From: Candidatus Kryptonium thompsonii
GTDB lineage: Bacteria; Bacteroidota; Ignavibacteria; Kryptoniales; Kryptoniaceae
NCBI GenBank assembly: GCA_001442925.1
Contig: LDXX01000005.1
Location: 124,001-188,000, forward strand
Length of the DNA stretch: 64,000 nt
Direction: 5' to 3'
This document shows positions 49,502 to 57,975 of this stretch, piece after piece. The position numbers were made by a program, and so were the translations under genes. The first letter of the stretch is position 1. Each line of letters starts with the position of its first letter. Under the pieces are notes generated by a model. The model was not told the origin of the DNA, ran no database searches, and saw only the letters and a program-made list of their open reading frames with translations.

Positions 49502-50361
49502 TATATCCTCCGCTCAATAAATTTTCTTTGCACAACCACAACTGCTAAGATTATCAATGCAAAGAAAAATCCAAGCGTCGCTGCATAGCCCATATGGTTA
49601 AAATAAAATGCCTGATTATAGATATACAGCATCGCTGAAAGAGTGCTATCCATCGGTCCTCCACCGGTCATAATGTATGGCTCAATGAAAAGTGAAAACC
49701 CTCCGATCGTTGATAAGACTACTACAAGAACTACTGTTGGATTTAACATAGGCAAAGTGATTTTGAAGAATTTTTGAAAACCGGAAGCCCCATCAATTTC
49801 AGCAGCTTCGTAAAGTTCCTGGGGTATATTCTGTAACCCAGCCAAGAAGATTACAATATAAAATCCAACATTTTTCCATGTAGCCATGACCGCAATTGAA
49901 GGCATTGCAAGCTCAGGACTTACAAGCCAAGGAATTCTTTTTAATCTAGCCTTAACCAAAACCTGGTTTATAAGTCCAGTTTCATAAGCATACATCTGTT
50001 GCCACAAAATGGTCACAACAACACCAGAAACAACAACGGGTAAAAAATAAAGGGCTCTAAAGAATCCTTTCATCTTTATCTTTTGATTTAAAAGCTGCGC
50101 GAAAAATAGCGCTATAAAAATTTGAAGCGGGATATGAATCGATAAAAAAACTAAAGTATTGAAAAGTGATTTAAAAAATAACTCATCGTTAAACAGCCTA
50201 ACAAAATTTTTAAAACCGATAAACTCCATCGGGGTGGCTACATTCCACCTATGAAAAATTAAAATAAAGGAGAAGACAAGAGGATAAGCAACAAATGTCA
50301 AAAAATAAACAACGTAAGGCAAAACCATAAAATATCCAGCGCCACTTTTAACACTCCTCAT
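49498..50361 (-). CDS. Sugar ABC transporter permease, MalF/LacF-like
   Basis: About 287 residues from the ATG at 50361, which overlaps the binding-protein stop as ATGA; the frame is open nine bases further to another ATG. Six hydrophobic segments; EAA motif YEAAEIDGASGFQKFFKITLP, GFFRALYFLPVVVSGVVVTIL and LNPTVVLVVVLSTIGGFSLF are CUT1 features. Forms the channel with the downstream MalG-like permease. No ATPase gene lies in the locus, so a shared MsmK-like ATPase elsewhere must power it. Confidence 0.92.
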   Translation of the reverse strand: MRSVKSGAGYFMVLPYVVYFLTFVAYPLVFSFILIFHRWNVATPMEFIGFKNFVRLFNDELFFKSLFNTLVFLSIHIPLQIFIALFFAQLLNQKIKMKGFFRALYFLPVVVSGVVVTILWQQMYAYETGLINQVLVKARLKRIPWLVSPELAMPSIAVMATWKNVGFYIVIFLAGLQNIPQELYEAAEIDGASGFQKFFKITLPMLNPTVVLVVVLSTIGGFSLFIEPYIMTGGGPMDSTLSAMLYIYNQAFYFNHMGYAATLGFFFALIILAVVVVQRKFIERRIY

Positions 50362-51665
50362 CTTGACCATTCAAATATAACATTTATTCTCTTTATCAAA
50401 CTTTTAACAGCCTCCTCCGATGTTTTCGCCCCATAAACCGCACAAGCTTCAAATTCCTTCGAGATCACATCAAAAATTTCTTTAAGCTCCATAACCTCAT
50501 CAACGCCTCGCGTAAAAACAACTTGTTCAGCAAAAAATCTCATCTTTGGATTTCGATCAAAATATGCCCTGAATTTTTCACTTTCAAGCAAATCTCCCCT
50601 TATCGGCAATTGATTACAAATCTCAAGCAAGAGTAGATCAGCCTCCTCACTCACCAGAAACTTAACAAATTCCCAAGCTTCTTTTTTATGTTTCGTCGTG
50701 CTAAATATAGCTATATTTTTAGGATCACCATAGGTATAAATTGCACTGCCACCTTGGGCGATAAAATCATCCGGGACCGGAATGGGAGCAAAACTATATT
50801 CAAATCCAGCCGGCTTGTTCATCTCAAGATATGCGATCGTCCATGGACCCGTAAATCTAATCGCAACCTTACCCATCAGAAATGGATCAACTTGGAAGCT
50901 TGCTTTGGGAAAATATTTCTCATCAAAACACTTTTTAAAAAAATCAAAAACTTTTTTAGCTGAGTTGACATCAATTTTTAATTCATCCCCCTCAAAAAAC
51001 GTCTTCCCGCCAGAAGAAGCAATATAAAATGGATAAAAATCAAAAAACCTCTGCCACCATATCGGTCTCGTATCTGTATACCCAGGCCAGATATCAATTT
51101 CTCCATCTCCATTCACATCTTTTCTTATTTTTTCACATGCTTTAAAAAATTCAGAATATGTTCTCGGCGGAGCATCGATGCCGGATTCTTTAAAAATTTT
51201 AACATTATAAAGCATCATTATTGGATTTGTCTTCCAAGGGAATTGATAGAAATGTCCATCTTTTGATCTGAAACTTTCAAGTAAATCAGGCGGAATTCCC
51301 CTTGCATTTACAACCGAATCAAAATCGCTAAACTCATCAAGAGGAATAAGTCCCTTCGCTTTTATATACTCAGCAATTGCACCAGGCCAAATATTTGAGC
51401 AAACATCCGGAGTTGTTCCACCAGCTATAGCAGCAAGTAAAACCTCCTCAGAAGATTGACCTGAGGGAAGCGGTTGAACTTCAACCTTGATATCGGGATG
51501 AAGTTGATTCCATTTCTCAACCAACCTTTTCGCCAACTCGATTTCTTGAGGATTTGCAGAAGGCCAGTACTTCAAACGCACAGTTCCAGCTTCCTCCAAC
51601 TTATCTTTCTGCGATGAACAACCAAAGGTCAACATAAGCCAAAACAAAATCAAGCAAAACCTCAT
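50358..51665 (-). CDS. Sugar-binding lipoprotein of the ABC importer (extracellular solute-binding family 1)
   Basis: A 435-residue protein with a lipoprotein signal ending LTFGC (Cys16). VRLKYWPSANPQEIELAKRL, LVEKWNQLHPDIKVEVQPLP and IAGGTTPDVCSNIWPGAIAEY are the N-terminal lobe of family-1 binding proteins; GKVAIRFTGPWTIAYLE and SAIYTYGDPKNIAIFSTTKHK are the second lobe. Aromatic residues (Trp, Tyr) that would stack on sugar are frequent. Starts by ATGA overlap with the secreted barrel protein and is coupled to the permeases. Confidence 0.93.
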   Translation of the reverse strand: MRFCLILFWLMLTFGCSSQKDKLEEAGTVRLKYWPSANPQEIELAKRLVEKWNQLHPDIKVEVQPLPSGQSSEEVLLAAIAGGTTPDVCSNIWPGAIAEYIKAKGLIPLDEFSDFDSVVNARGIPPDLLESFRSKDGHFYQFPWKTNPIMMLYNVKIFKESGIDAPPRTYSEFFKACEKIRKDVNGDGEIDIWPGYTDTRPIWWQRFFDFYPFYIASSGGKTFFEGDELKIDVNSAKKVFDFFKKCFDEKYFPKASFQVDPFLMGKVAIRFTGPWTIAYLEMNKPAGFEYSFAPIPVPDDFIAQGGSAIYTYGDPKNIAIFSTTKHKKEAWEFVKFLVSEEADLLLLEICNQLPIRGDLLESEKFRAYFDRNPKMRFFAEQVVFTRGVDEVMELKEIFDVISKEFEACAVYGAKTSEEAVKSLIKRINVIFEWSR

Positions 51666-53695
51666 TTCAACATGACAAACTTTTTAATTTTTGTATGATT
51701 AAAAGATTTCAAAAGACAAAAATACACACCGCTTGAGAAAGAATCAAATCTTAATTTGAGAATGCCTGAATTTCCCTCACCTTGAACAGCGCTCGATGTT
51801 AAGTCGAAAATTTCTCTGCCCATGATATCGTAAATTTTTAAACTAAAAGGTTTCCTTGCTTTGTAAAAGATGTTCGCCTCAAAATTAAAAGGATTTGGAT
51901 AAATTTCAAGATCTATTGCTTCATTTTCAAATAAATTTCTCCCCTCAACCTTTGTGATCAAAACTCGCTCAAGATTAAGTTCTCTGCCAGACGGTGAGAT
52001 GAAAACTTTTCTTTCAACAATTGGTTGAACTATGAAATAGTCAATCCACACGAACTCATCATTTGAACTACCATTGAAAAAGATATCAATGGTGTGTTCA
52101 CCATTTGAGAGCTTAAAAACTCCAGTAATTTTATCAATCCAGATATAATCCCCATAAGTTGAGCCTGACATATCAAGGTTAAACTCGTAAACGGAGTCTA
52201 TTACTACTTTAATTCCAGCGTAACCTGATGGAACGGATCTTTTGCGATATTGAAAATAAAGAGTGTAATAACTTAGATCATCATAAACATTATCGATATA
52301 AAACTTGACTCTGATCGCATCTCCGCCCCTGAGCTCAACAAGATAGTTTTTGCTTATATAAGCCCAATTAAATTCATTAACATAAACTTTTTTCGGATTT
52401 CCTGAGAGAGTTATGAAATTCTCAGCTTCAATGATTTTATAAGAGTTATCCGACTTTGTCTTATAGAAAATATATTTTGATGCGACCTCGTCGTAAAGCA
52501 CCGTCTGCAAACCAATAAGCCCTTCCACAACTGATTCTGCTCCTGCGTTAAGATTTAAACTTCCATCTCTTTTGACGGCATCGTAAAATCTTCCCGTCGA
52601 GGTATCATAAACAGATTTCCCAGCGATGTTATTCCCAAGCCACCATGAAGCATAAAGCCCACCCATCATTTTGTAAGTCGTATCACCAGTCATATTCCCA
52701 TATTCGACAAAAGCTTGAACGATTGGGGCAATTCCATAATTTATCTGGTCACCTCTATCCGGATATGGTTTTAAATCTGTAAGGTCAAAAGAAAAAAACA
52801 TTCTTTTGTAGAAGTAATCTATCTCTTTTCTTGCCGACTCGATCCATTCGAAATTATTAAAAATTTTCCCAGCAACGAGAAGCGCGTAAGATTGCCTGCT
52901 TCCCCACGAATGCCAAATGTAAATATTTGGGGTAAAAGATGGGTGCACACCAAATGGAAAATCATCAACATCTCCAAACTGATAAGTTGAAATTGCTTTG
53001 CAAAGTTTTTCGACCACCCAACGCGCCCTTTCACTTTTTGATATTTCATAATAAAGAGACGCCCCAAGGACCGCTTCAGCTGAGGCATCAGAACCATTTT
53101 CAAGAAGCCAATAACCTTGTGCTGGAACCTTCCATGCGATAAATGTATCGTAAATGTCTGATTTATTTATTGTCCTTATAGCCTTCGAAAGAGCTTTTTC
53201 TATCCTAGAAGCAAGCGTATCCTTAAACTCGCCCTCAATATTAAGTTTTGAAAATAAATTATATGCATATCCCATTGCCCAAAGGGCTCTGCAAGCCCAC
53301 CATCTAAAAGTATCATTGTTACTTGTCCGACCAAATTTATTTATCGTCAGATCTGAATAAACGAAGTTATAAAATCCTCCATCATCAGCTTGCATTTTCA
53401 AAATGAACTTCAGCAAAAGCTTCGCTTGATTCAAACTATGTTCATCGCGAAATTTTTCATAATACATCAAATATGCAATCACAGCCCTCGCCGCATCATC
53501 AACACAAGAGATCCCCTCATCCGCTGGATGAACATATCTGTAATCTGGATAATTTGAATAAATGTGAATTATAGCAACCGTATCGCCACCCATCAAAACC
53601 TTTTCAACGAGATAGTCAATATGTGCTAAGTTTATATTTAAACTTTGTGCGTAAATTTTCTGAAAAATCAGAACCAAAATTAGAACTTTTCTCAC
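51662..53695 (-). CDS. Secreted (alpha/alpha)-barrel glycosidase-like protein with binding module and T9SS-like sorting domain
   Basis: About 677 residues from a GTG at 53695 (14 bases after the previous stop, GGGA seven bases upstream), which makes VLILVLIFQKIYAQ a clean signal peptide. Residues 20-400 form a helical barrel: HPADEGISCVDDAARAVIAY, MQADDGGFYNFVYSD, DTFRWWACRALWAMGYAY, GSDASAEAVLGASLYYE and SWGSRQSYALLVAGKIF. Around 430-570 is a galactose-binding-like or CBM6/35-like beta-sandwich (IIEAENFITLSG, GEHTIDIFFNG, DEFVWIDYFIVQP). The last 80 residues (IYPNPFNFEANIFYK, LKIYDIMGREIFDL, VYFCLLKS) are a T9SS-type sorting domain. Catalytic residues and the family are not identified. Confidence 0.86.
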   Translation of the reverse strand: MRKVLILVLIFQKIYAQSLNINLAHIDYLVEKVLMGGDTVAIIHIYSNYPDYRYVHPADEGISCVDDAARAVIAYLMYYEKFRDEHSLNQAKLLLKFILKMQADDGGFYNFVYSDLTINKFGRTSNNDTFRWWACRALWAMGYAYNLFSKLNIEGEFKDTLASRIEKALSKAIRTINKSDIYDTFIAWKVPAQGYWLLENGSDASAEAVLGASLYYEISKSERARWVVEKLCKAISTYQFGDVDDFPFGVHPSFTPNIYIWHSWGSRQSYALLVAGKIFNNFEWIESARKEIDYFYKRMFFSFDLTDLKPYPDRGDQINYGIAPIVQAFVEYGNMTGDTTYKMMGGLYASWWLGNNIAGKSVYDTSTGRFYDAVKRDGSLNLNAGAESVVEGLIGLQTVLYDEVASKYIFYKTKSDNSYKIIEAENFITLSGNPKKVYVNEFNWAYISKNYLVELRGGDAIRVKFYIDNVYDDLSYYTLYFQYRKRSVPSGYAGIKVVIDSVYEFNLDMSGSTYGDYIWIDKITGVFKLSNGEHTIDIFFNGSSNDEFVWIDYFIVQPIVERKVFISPSGRELNLERVLITKVEGRNLFENEAIDLEIYPNPFNFEANIFYKARKPFSLKIYDIMGREIFDLTSSAVQGEGNSGILKLRFDSFSSGVYFCLLKSFNHTKIKKFVMLK

Positions 53696-53708
53696 AACAA
53701 AATCCCGT

Positions 53709-54746
53709 TTAATATTCAATTCCGAGAACAACTGTGTGAACTCCTTTTAACCTTCCATAGTCATTAAAAGAATAATCAAACTTAACCACCGTTTTACTAA
53801 ACGGAATTTTTGTCCTCAAACCAACTCCCAAGGATAACCCGCCATCAGCATCTTTAAGAAAAAGCATCTGGTTCCCAATTCTAAGGAAAAACAAATCCTT
53901 AAAAGAATACTCCGCCCCAAGGTTTAGATATTGGTAATTATCACTTGGAGTAACCGCATCAGTTGAGATTAAAAGCTTGTTGTTTTCAGTTTTAAATACA
54001 TAAGCAGAAAGACCAAACTGAAAGTTAAGTGGAAGTTGCCAACTTTCCGTCTCAAGCATCGCTGGAATTCTATCGTTGTTCCCATACTTGTTGGGATCGG
54101 GGTCGTAAAAAACTCTCGCATCTCTTCCATACATTCTCATGCTAGTCCCAAAATTTGAAATTGTTGCACCTATCATCATACCGCCAAGAAAATCAGTTTT
54201 AAAGAGCGTCCCGACATCAAGAGCGACACCCCATGCGGACATATGCCAAATTCTTTGCTGAATGTATTTAAAATTAAAACCAATTGAAAACCTATCGGTA
54301 AGGCTCCTCGCATATGTTAAACCTATGGCAAAATCAGTTGCGTTAAAGTATTCGCCCGTTCCCTCTGGTCTTTCTACCGTTCTTACTTCCATATCTGGAA
54401 CAGTTAAAGTAGTTAAACTCGCCCCAACCGTCCCAATATTACCAACGGGAATGGCAACACCGATAAAGCCAAACTTTATATCGGCTATCCAGCTTGTGTA
54501 CTGAAATATCGCTTCAATTCTATCAAACCTTGAGATGCCACCGGGATTCCAATATATTGCGCTTGCGTCATTTGCAACAGCAACAAACGAAGCACCCATC
54601 CCGGTTGCCCTGCCCCCAACAGGTATCTCAAGAAATGGAGCAGCTGTTGTAGCAACTTTTGAAACATTTGAAACAAATCTTTGGGCAAATACAACTTCTA
54701 AAGCAAAGCTCAGCGAAATTAAGAGAAAGAGAATTAACCTTTTCAT
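53709..54746 (-). CDS. PorV-like (UPF0164) outer-membrane beta-barrel
   Basis: About 345 residues from the ATG at 54746; the longer frame runs into the upstream gene. Signal peptide LILFLLISLSFALEVVFAQ, then AAPFLEIPVGGRATGMGASF, VAVANDASAIYWNPGGISR and NYQYLNLGAEY, ending HTVVLGIEY. This matches the PorV/UPF0164 group of FadL-like barrels. PorV is the shuttle protein of the T9SS that carries cargo from the translocon to the attachment complex. Here it sits inside a sugar locus next to T9SS-tagged proteins, so it may be a dedicated paralogue. It lies 20 bases after the 1,060-residue surface protein. Confidence 0.88.
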   Translation of the reverse strand: MKRLILFLLISLSFALEVVFAQRFVSNVSKVATTAAPFLEIPVGGRATGMGASFVAVANDASAIYWNPGGISRFDRIEAIFQYTSWIADIKFGFIGVAIPVGNIGTVGASLTTLTVPDMEVRTVERPEGTGEYFNATDFAIGLTYARSLTDRFSIGFNFKYIQQRIWHMSAWGVALDVGTLFKTDFLGGMMIGATISNFGTSMRMYGRDARVFYDPDPNKYGNNDRIPAMLETESWQLPLNFQFGLSAYVFKTENNKLLISTDAVTPSDNYQYLNLGAEYSFKDLFFLRIGNQMLFLKDADGGLSLGVGLRTKIPFSKTVVKFDYSFNDYGRLKGVHTVVLGIEY

Positions 54747-54766
54747 AATTGCAAAAACTTTTCTTT

Positions 54767-57700
54767 TTACTTTATCACTGCAAATCTTCCAATTTTTTCT
54801 CCTATCCCAGGAGCCTCGACATGATAAATGTAAATTCCATAAGCTATGTCCATCCCATCCTTTGAGACAAGATCCCAAGATACAGCACCGTAATTATCTG
54901 TTCCGTTGTAAACGATCGTATCAACGAGATAACCTCTTATCGTGTAAATTCTTATAGTGCAATTCTTGGGTATATTTATAAACCAAATTTTTCTCTCGCC
55001 CCTTCCAGCTCTATATCTATTTGCTGGTTCCCATGAAGCAGTCGCAACATATGGATTTGGAACCACCGCAATTTTATCGAGATCATGCTTCGCCTTTTCG
55101 ATGTCAATTTTTTGCCCTCTGACCTTAAATTCAAAATACTCTCCATTTCTAAATGGTTTCTTCGTAGCTATGAGAAAAACATCTCCCGGTGATGGTGGGA
55201 TTTGAACAGGCTTCAAAGTATCCTCAAAAAATTGAACTCTCCATGTTGCTTTCCAACTCCTTGAACTTGGTGGCTGAGTTGCTGAATCACCTCCAAGCAC
55301 AATTATAAGCCTATCCCCAGGCGATAATATTGAATCTTTATCAACATCGAAGAAAATGAAATCAGCTTTTTTATTTTCTGTTAAATTCCAAACTGTAAAT
55401 TTAACTGGTATTCTTTGCTGACCAAAAATCAAAGCAAGAGAAGTATCAACAACTTTATCACTAAATCTAACCTCAAAATCAGCGGGATACCTTATATTTC
55501 GTGCAACGAAGGTCGGATCAAGGTCAACTCTAACTATATAGTTTGAATTACCTTTTACCCAACCAGTCCTGTTATTATCAAGTGAAACTGATGAATCATT
55601 ATAGAGATAAATTATCAAACCATCAAAGACCGGAGACTCTTGACCGTAAATGCTCAATTCAACTGAATCGACGATTTTTCGACCATCGCTCATATCATAG
55701 ATTGAATACTTTGGCACCGGCGAATTATAAAATTTCGAAGTATCAGCAAAAATAACCCTGTAAATATGTCCATCCTTTACTGAATCTGGTTGAAGAAGGT
55801 TGATTTGAATTTTACCTGTTCCAGGACCAATATGTGCTATATTACCATCCAAACCAGCTTCAATATATCCAGCGGATGGGGGATTTGGAGTTACGATTGC
55901 GGTGTTTATATCTGGTTTAACTGTGCCAGTTACATCAGCTTTTATAATAGCGGTGCACTCAGATGGAGCAATACCATCAATGTTGCCAAGAGCATCCCTT
56001 GTAACATAACCACGATCGTATGAAACAACCGCATAATAATAAGTTTGACCATTCTGAACATCATAATCAACAAACGAATGCCTTAAACCAGAGTCATCAC
56101 CAAGGTAATATTTCAAGCCGTAAATATCAATTGGATGATAACCTTTAATTCCATTAACAAGATCAAATTGTGCAATTGGTTTTTTAAACAATTTATTCCC
56201 ATGCGCATCTGTAATGACAAATGCTTCCAAAAAGCTCGGATCGGTGCTTTTGTAAATTTTATAACCTTCAAAATCATACTCTTGTAAAAATGGATCCCAT
56301 GAAAGTTCGGCTCTCGAATCCCAATACAAAGTCACTTTTTTATCCCCAGGAATTGCAACAAGCCGTGGTTTTTCAGGTGGCTTAGCAAATCTATAATTTG
56401 CATTGTAAATTTGTTGAACTGTCTTTTTTCTTTTTATCAAATCATTTCTATCTTGACCAAAAAGAAGCGCCATTGAAAACCTTTCAACATGCCCAGCTGG
56501 CATTGGGAAAATTCCAGATGAGAAAAACATACCAAGGTTAACAGATTGAAGAAGTTGATCCCTGGCTGGAAGTGGAGCTGTGAAAACGCTCCAATTTTGC
56601 TCATCATCCCAAAGTTCATAAGTATGAACCGGGAAGATGGAAAAACCAGTTAAACCAATTTGATCGGACTCATCTTTATCAAGAATTCCAAAATTTGGCT
56701 CACCCTGATCAGGACGCCCATTGCCCTCTGAACCATCCGCATCTGGACCTGTATAACCCTCATCAAGAGGCCCAATTCCATCACTTCCGACATCATCGTT
56801 CAAAGGCTCTCCATTATCCCACCTGCCATTTTCATTTAAATCGGTAAATCCACGCCAGTTCATATTTTCATCAGCCGTCCACCAATAACCTTGTCTAACA
56901 GCTGGTATATCATCAACGCTCGAATAATTATAAAACCTTAAAAACTTACCCAAATCATAATTTGCTTGAATATAAGCTATGATATTTTCACGACCCTTAA
57001 TTAGCATTCCTGCATCAGGGTCATTTCTTCGTTCATCAATTATCCCGTCATCGTCGTTATCTTTTCCATCATTTTGGATTCCAGGACTTTCAAGAAAGGC
57101 GTAACCAGCGACACCAACAGGTCCCCATCTTCCCGGTGTGCCAAGTCCATCTGAATCGAAAGCCCAAGCGATGTCAAGTTCGGTATCATACAAACCACTG
57201 TCATCTCCCGAATCATCTGTTCCACCAACTCCCCAATCAATATATTGAGCAAATAAACATTTTTGATAACTCGTTTTTCCCTCGTTCAGAATTTCGTAAT
57301 GCCAAAATATAACATCTTGAGCAAGAACATGCGACCATTGAAATCCACGCATTGCAACTTCCATTCCTATTCCACGCCTCGTTGTATCATCCGGGTCAGG
57401 ATAAAAATTCCACTCTTCATCCGGGTCATCATCAAAGACAAAATATGTTTCAAGGTCAGCATTCTTAACTCCCTTGCCAAAATATCCATTCCAAAATCCA
57501 GCCCAATCAGGCGGTCTATCGGGCCAAAAAGCTGGCCATGTTGATGGATCGTTGCTTATCGCCGGTTTCGGCTGCGTTGGATTAGCATAACCAGGCAAAG
57601 GCGCCCAACCCCAAGGAGTTCCATCCGGACCAATGTCGATAAACTCACGATACATTGTCTCCATCGGATGAATTATCTTCCCACTTCTATCTCTTGTTTC

Positions 57701-57949
57701 AACTTGAACTATCATTGCGACGCCATCAACATACGAATGACCGCTCCCCTTGGGCCACTCACCACTCGGCTGATCAGGCCAATGTGCTACTTCACCATGA
57801 TTAAAAAACATAGTCCTAACCATGTTTCCATCCATTATCCCCTGCTTAGTGTACTTCCTGTGCCCAACATTTGGATCTGGCTTAACATGCTGTGAATGAA
57901 GAAAACTTGTGACAAGAGTAAATAACAAGATGAACATTAAACCACGCAT
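54767..57949 (-). CDS. Large secreted surface protein with FnIII-like and T9SS-like sorting domains
   Basis: A 1,060-residue protein with a signal peptide (FILLFTLVTSFLHSQ). The first 470 residues are Trp-, Gly- and Asp-rich, with calcium-loop-like stretches near 296 (DGKDNDDDGIIDE) and 366-420 (DLNENGRWDNGEP, GPDADGSEGNGRPD). A fibronectin-III-like segment lies at about 520-645 (KKVTLYWDSRAELSWDP, YDFEGYKIYKSTDP, YYYAVVSYDRGY). The C-terminus (about 975 onward) has VVPNPYVATASW, IRIYTIRGYLVDTI and YGIYIYHVEAPG, a sorting-type domain. It follows the TonB receptor in the place a SusD would occupy, but shows no SusD TPR pattern or lipobox. Glycan binding or calcium-dependent adhesion is possible. 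Confidence 0.9.
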   Translation of the reverse strand: MRGLMFILLFTLVTSFLHSQHVKPDPNVGHRKYTKQGIMDGNMVRTMFFNHGEVAHWPDQPSGEWPKGSGHSYVDGVAMIVQVETRDRSGKIIHPMETMYREFIDIGPDGTPWGWAPLPGYANPTQPKPAISNDPSTWPAFWPDRPPDWAGFWNGYFGKGVKNADLETYFVFDDDPDEEWNFYPDPDDTTRRGIGMEVAMRGFQWSHVLAQDVIFWHYEILNEGKTSYQKCLFAQYIDWGVGGTDDSGDDSGLYDTELDIAWAFDSDGLGTPGRWGPVGVAGYAFLESPGIQNDGKDNDDDGIIDERRNDPDAGMLIKGRENIIAYIQANYDLGKFLRFYNYSSVDDIPAVRQGYWWTADENMNWRGFTDLNENGRWDNGEPLNDDVGSDGIGPLDEGYTGPDADGSEGNGRPDQGEPNFGILDKDESDQIGLTGFSIFPVHTYELWDDEQNWSVFTAPLPARDQLLQSVNLGMFFSSGIFPMPAGHVERFSMALLFGQDRNDLIKRKKTVQQIYNANYRFAKPPEKPRLVAIPGDKKVTLYWDSRAELSWDPFLQEYDFEGYKIYKSTDPSFLEAFVITDAHGNKLFKKPIAQFDLVNGIKGYHPIDIYGLKYYLGDDSGLRHSFVDYDVQNGQTYYYAVVSYDRGYVTRDALGNIDGIAPSECTAIIKADVTGTVKPDINTAIVTPNPPSAGYIEAGLDGNIAHIGPGTGKIQINLLQPDSVKDGHIYRVIFADTSKFYNSPVPKYSIYDMSDGRKIVDSVELSIYGQESPVFDGLIIYLYNDSSVSLDNNRTGWVKGNSNYIVRVDLDPTFVARNIRYPADFEVRFSDKVVDTSLALIFGQQRIPVKFTVWNLTENKKADFIFFDVDKDSILSPGDRLIIVLGGDSATQPPSSRSWKATWRVQFFEDTLKPVQIPPSPGDVFLIATKKPFRNGEYFEFKVRGQKIDIEKAKHDLDKIAVVPNPYVATASWEPANRYRAGRGERKIWFINIPKNCTIRIYTIRGYLVDTIVYNGTDNYGAVSWDLVSKDGMDIAYGIYIYHVEAPGIGEKIGRFAVIK

Positions 57950-57975
57950 AGCAATTAGTGATAGTTTTTTAGAGA

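Noticed and set aside
54746-54878. Extended N-terminus of the PorV-like protein
   Set aside because: It would lie inside the end of the preceding gene and has no signal-peptide character; the ATG at 54,746 gives a normal signal peptide.
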